Shown: in pieces, positions 4,987 to 6,518 of the stretch
Numbering within the stretch: position 1 is the first letter of the stretch
How the letters are laid out: each line of letters opens with the position of its first letter
From: Gammaproteobacteria bacterium
GTDB lineage: Bacteria > Pseudomonadota > Gammaproteobacteria > GRL18
NCBI GenBank assembly: GCA_013139395.1
Contig: WTAX01000505.1
Coordinates: forward strand, 1-6,518
Direction: 5' to 3'
DNA: 6,518 nucleotides
The notes under the pieces: generated by a model
Told to the model about the DNA's origin: nothing
What the model saw: only the letters and a program-made list of their open reading frames with translations
Databases searched by the model: none
Position numbers and translations under genes: made by a program

Positions 4987-5125
4987 ACCCAGTATCACCG
5001 CCACCACCTGTCACGGATTTTACCAACTACCATTTATCCGAACGACACCTTTTGGATGGTTGCAGACAGTTACAAACCTAAAATAACTAAAGTCACACAT
5101 TCTTTTAAAAGATACATCCTCAAAT

Positions 5126-5153
5126 AAAAAAACCGGCCTAAGCCGGTTTTTTT
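5126..5153. terminator. Bidirectional rho-independent terminator of the dsr operon
   Basis: A perfect 12-bp stem (5126-5137 with 5142-5153), with a CCGGC/GCCGG core and seven flanking A-T pairs, closes a CTAA loop. Each strand ends in a run of seven T, so it can terminate in both directions. It begins 17 nt after the dsrP stop codon, so dsrP is the last gene of its transcription unit, and it also shields the dsr operon from the repeat-rich region. Confidence 0.92.
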
Positions 5154-5170
5154 ATGAGCAAGCTTAACAA

Positions 5171-6373
5171 TTACTTACTATGTGGATCGGCTACTGCATC
5201 AGCCAGACTGGCTGGTAAAAATTTCAGTGCAGCAACAGCCACTGTCACTAATAGCAGAGTGACTCCAAAGCCGCCCAGACCTAATAAAACCTCAGGTAAA
5301 GAAGGTGCATAAGAAGCAACCACACCATCATAGAAAGAACTGCTTACTTCCATTCCTGGGAACAGGTGCATTGGATATGCTTGTCCACCAATGATAATGA
5401 CATAGAGCTGAGCCATACCACCAATAATAATCAAAACAGATGCGAGGCCAATCATGGTTCTGTTGTTTCCTGTTGGACCGTAAAGAAGACCAAGAGGTAC
5501 AAGGGAACCAAGAACAACTTGTATAACCCAGAATAAGAAAGTATAAATACCACCGTCAGTTAATATAAATGCAGTGATACCTCTATGGTCGGCAGAATAC
5601 AGGTTAGTCACATGATAAACAAGAACAAAGTAAAGTACCGCTGCAACAAAAACACCTAATAAGTTCTTTAAACGATTAACGATATAATCGCCTAAATCAC
5701 GCTGAGTATATTTGTATGAGCCCATAAGAACTAACATGAAAAAAGCCAGTCCGAAAGAGAAAGACATAATAATAAACATCGGCGCTAGTAATGCTGAATC
5801 ATAAGCTTCACGAGCGATTAAGAAACCAAAGATAGAGCCTGTATCAGTAGTCAGAATTAGACGCCAGATAAACGCCGCCATACCCGCTTTCCTGGTCAGA
5901 CTATTATAAGGTCTGTCCATCATAGTCCACAGATAGATGCCGACTACACCCATAAAACCCGTGTATAAAAAGATGTTCCAGGTAAAAATAGAAACAAAGT
6001 TGAACTTTGTCATAGCAACAATCAATCGGTCAGGACGACCTAAATCAAGCAGTAGCACCATTAAACCGCCAGAGAGTAGTGCCAGAGCAAGCATGCCCGA
6101 TAAGCGTGCCAGTGGTTTATATGCCGTTTTTGCAAATACAGATGAGATAGAAGCAACGTTAAGTGCACCGGAAGCAGCAACAATCAGGAAAATTGCAAAC
6201 ACATGAGGTGTACCCCAGATAATCTGATTATTCATACCAGTAACCCAGTGACCATTGTGCTCCATATAGTAAGCAGCAAGAATGCCGATTACGGAAATAA
6301 GACCAAATAGTCCAAGGAAGGTATAAAAACCTTTTGTATTCCCTTCTACTTCGAGAAAGTGTAATTTTTTCAT
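5171..6373 (-). CDS. dsrP: DsrP-like integral membrane subunit of the DsrMKJOP complex (NrfD/PsrC family)
   Basis: This 400-residue protein belongs to the NrfD/PsrC family of quinone-interacting membrane subunits. About ten hydrophobic segments can be placed, near residues 16-36, 53-80, 91-112, 127-150, 163-185, 196-218, 238-257, 275-296, 306-329 and 363-387, matching DsrP rather than the eight-helix PsrC/NrfD type. The family phrase LDLGRPDR is at 109-116, and conserved-looking loops include YMEHNGHWVTGMNNQIIWG (36-54) and the periplasmic-type GGQAYPMHLFPG (329-340). DsrP is thought to exchange electrons between quinone and the periplasmic DsrO/DsrJ subunits, with DsrMK linking to DsrC in the cytoplasm. 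The gene upstream on the same strand ends like dsrO, 50 nt before this ATG, which supports DsrP over the related SoeC or Hmc/Qrc subunits. GAG 9 nt before the ATG is a weak ribosome binding site. A strong terminator follows at once. Confidence 0.87.
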   Translation of the reverse strand: MKKLHFLEVEGNTKGFYTFLGLFGLISVIGILAAYYMEHNGHWVTGMNNQIIWGTPHVFAIFLIVAASGALNVASISSVFAKTAYKPLARLSGMLALALLSGGLMVLLLDLGRPDRLIVAMTKFNFVSIFTWNIFLYTGFMGVVGIYLWTMMDRPYNSLTRKAGMAAFIWRLILTTDTGSIFGFLIAREAYDSALLAPMFIIMSFSFGLAFFMLVLMGSYKYTQRDLGDYIVNRLKNLLGVFVAAVLYFVLVYHVTNLYSADHRGITAFILTDGGIYTFLFWVIQVVLGSLVPLGLLYGPTGNNRTMIGLASVLIIIGGMAQLYVIIIGGQAYPMHLFPGMEVSSSFYDGVVASYAPSLPEVLLGLGGFGVTLLLVTVAVAALKFLPASLADAVADPHSK

Positions 6374-6423
6374 TTTATTTACTCGTTACAGCAGATATTA
6401 AGTGATTAATACTCATTCGATGA

Positions 6424-6518
6424 TTAAATGCCCTGATAGTAAACACCAGGATTTAATTTAAGATCAGCTCGAATTTGTTTACCGCCATGTTCTTTAAGCA
6501 GTGTTGATATAGTACTTG
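6424..6518 (-). CDS. dsrO: DsrO-like periplasmic iron-sulfur subunit, C-terminal end only
   Basis: The frame enters at the window edge and ends at TAA 6426-6424, giving the last 31 codons or so. It ends KQIRADLKLNPGVYYQGI, and the LKxNPGVYY pattern is the usual tail of DsrO and related HybA/NrfC-type ferredoxins, whose C-terminus reads like LKPxLGTxPxVYY. None of the [4Fe-4S] cysteine motifs lie in the window, so the call rests on this tail and on the dsrO-dsrP gene order. It is on the same strand as dsrP, with a 50-nt gap and no terminator between them, so the two should be cotranscribed. Confidence 0.68.
   Translation of the reverse strand, partial: STISTLLKEHGGKQIRADLKLNPGVYYQGI

Larger units (their letters stand above)
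4553..5125. other. Gene-free stretch filled with palindromes and repeats
   Basis: No supported gene lies between the lysozyme operon and the dsr terminator. The stretch holds, in order, a 10+2+10 palindrome containing an FNR-type site (4624-4645), a REP/MITE-like element (4684-4809) and hairpin repeat copy B (4871-4986). The only longer frame, 4844-5026 on the minus strand, lies over repeat copy B and has no recognisable product. Nothing was found in 4987-5125 beyond short chance stems. Confidence 0.55.

Noticed and set aside
4844..5026. 60-codon minus-strand frame
   Set aside because: It lies over hairpin repeat copy B, has no convincing ribosome binding site, and its composition is explained by the repeat.
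5937..6206. 89-codon plus-strand frame
   Set aside because: It is an antisense shadow of dsrP, whose membrane-protein codon pattern keeps the opposite strand open.

Overview
The window looks like a piece of an AT-rich genome from a sulfur-oxidising gammaproteobacterium. The main clue is the right end, where the last 31 codons of a dsrO-like gene and a complete dsrP-like gene lie on the minus strand in the dsrO-dsrP order of the DsrMKJOP transmembrane complex. That complex links the quinone pool to cytoplasmic sulfur (DsrC trisulfide) metabolism in organisms with the Dsr pathway. No taxon below class can be supported.

Layout, left to right. (1) 1-279, minus: N-terminal 93 codons of a Crp/Fnr-type regulator with a TTG start. 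(2) 280-706: gene-free, with a perfect FNR-type palindrome at 396-409 and an 11-bp inverted repeat at 558-598. (3) 707-1624, minus: a two-gene operon of unrecognised soluble proteins (184 and 111 aa). (4) 1625-1808: divergent promoter region with an 11-bp inverted repeat. (5) 1809-2486, plus: an Fe(II)/2-oxoglutarate PKHD-type hydroxylase (YbiX/PiuC family). (6) 2486-2644: a 159-bp MITE-like element with 27-bp terminal inverted repeats and a TTA duplication, inserted in the stop codon of the hydroxylase gene. (7) 2738-2842: a hairpin-rich repeat (copy A). (8) 2995-3147, plus: a possible 50-aa small membrane protein. (9) 3199-4501, minus: a GH24 (T4-type) lysozyme without a signal peptide, followed 10 nt later by a lipoprotein or periplasmic protein; this pair is organised like a peptidoglycan-targeting toxin and its immunity protein. 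(10) 4553-5125: a second perfect FNR-type palindrome (4628-4641), a REP/MITE-like element with a perfect 23-bp hairpin (4684-4809), and a diverged inverted copy of the hairpin repeat (copy B, 4871-4986). (11) 5126-5153: a symmetrical rho-independent terminator. (12) 5171-6518, minus: dsrP and the end of dsrO.

The dsr genes are ordinary energy-metabolism genes. The stretch from about 2486 to 5000 reads as an accessory island packed with small non-coding repeats around the lysozyme/lipoprotein pair. Two perfect FNR-type sites, one upstream of a Crp/Fnr gene and one upstream of the lysozyme operon, suggest that both may respond to oxygen or nitric oxide through a regulator of this family. That link is an inference from site sequence only.
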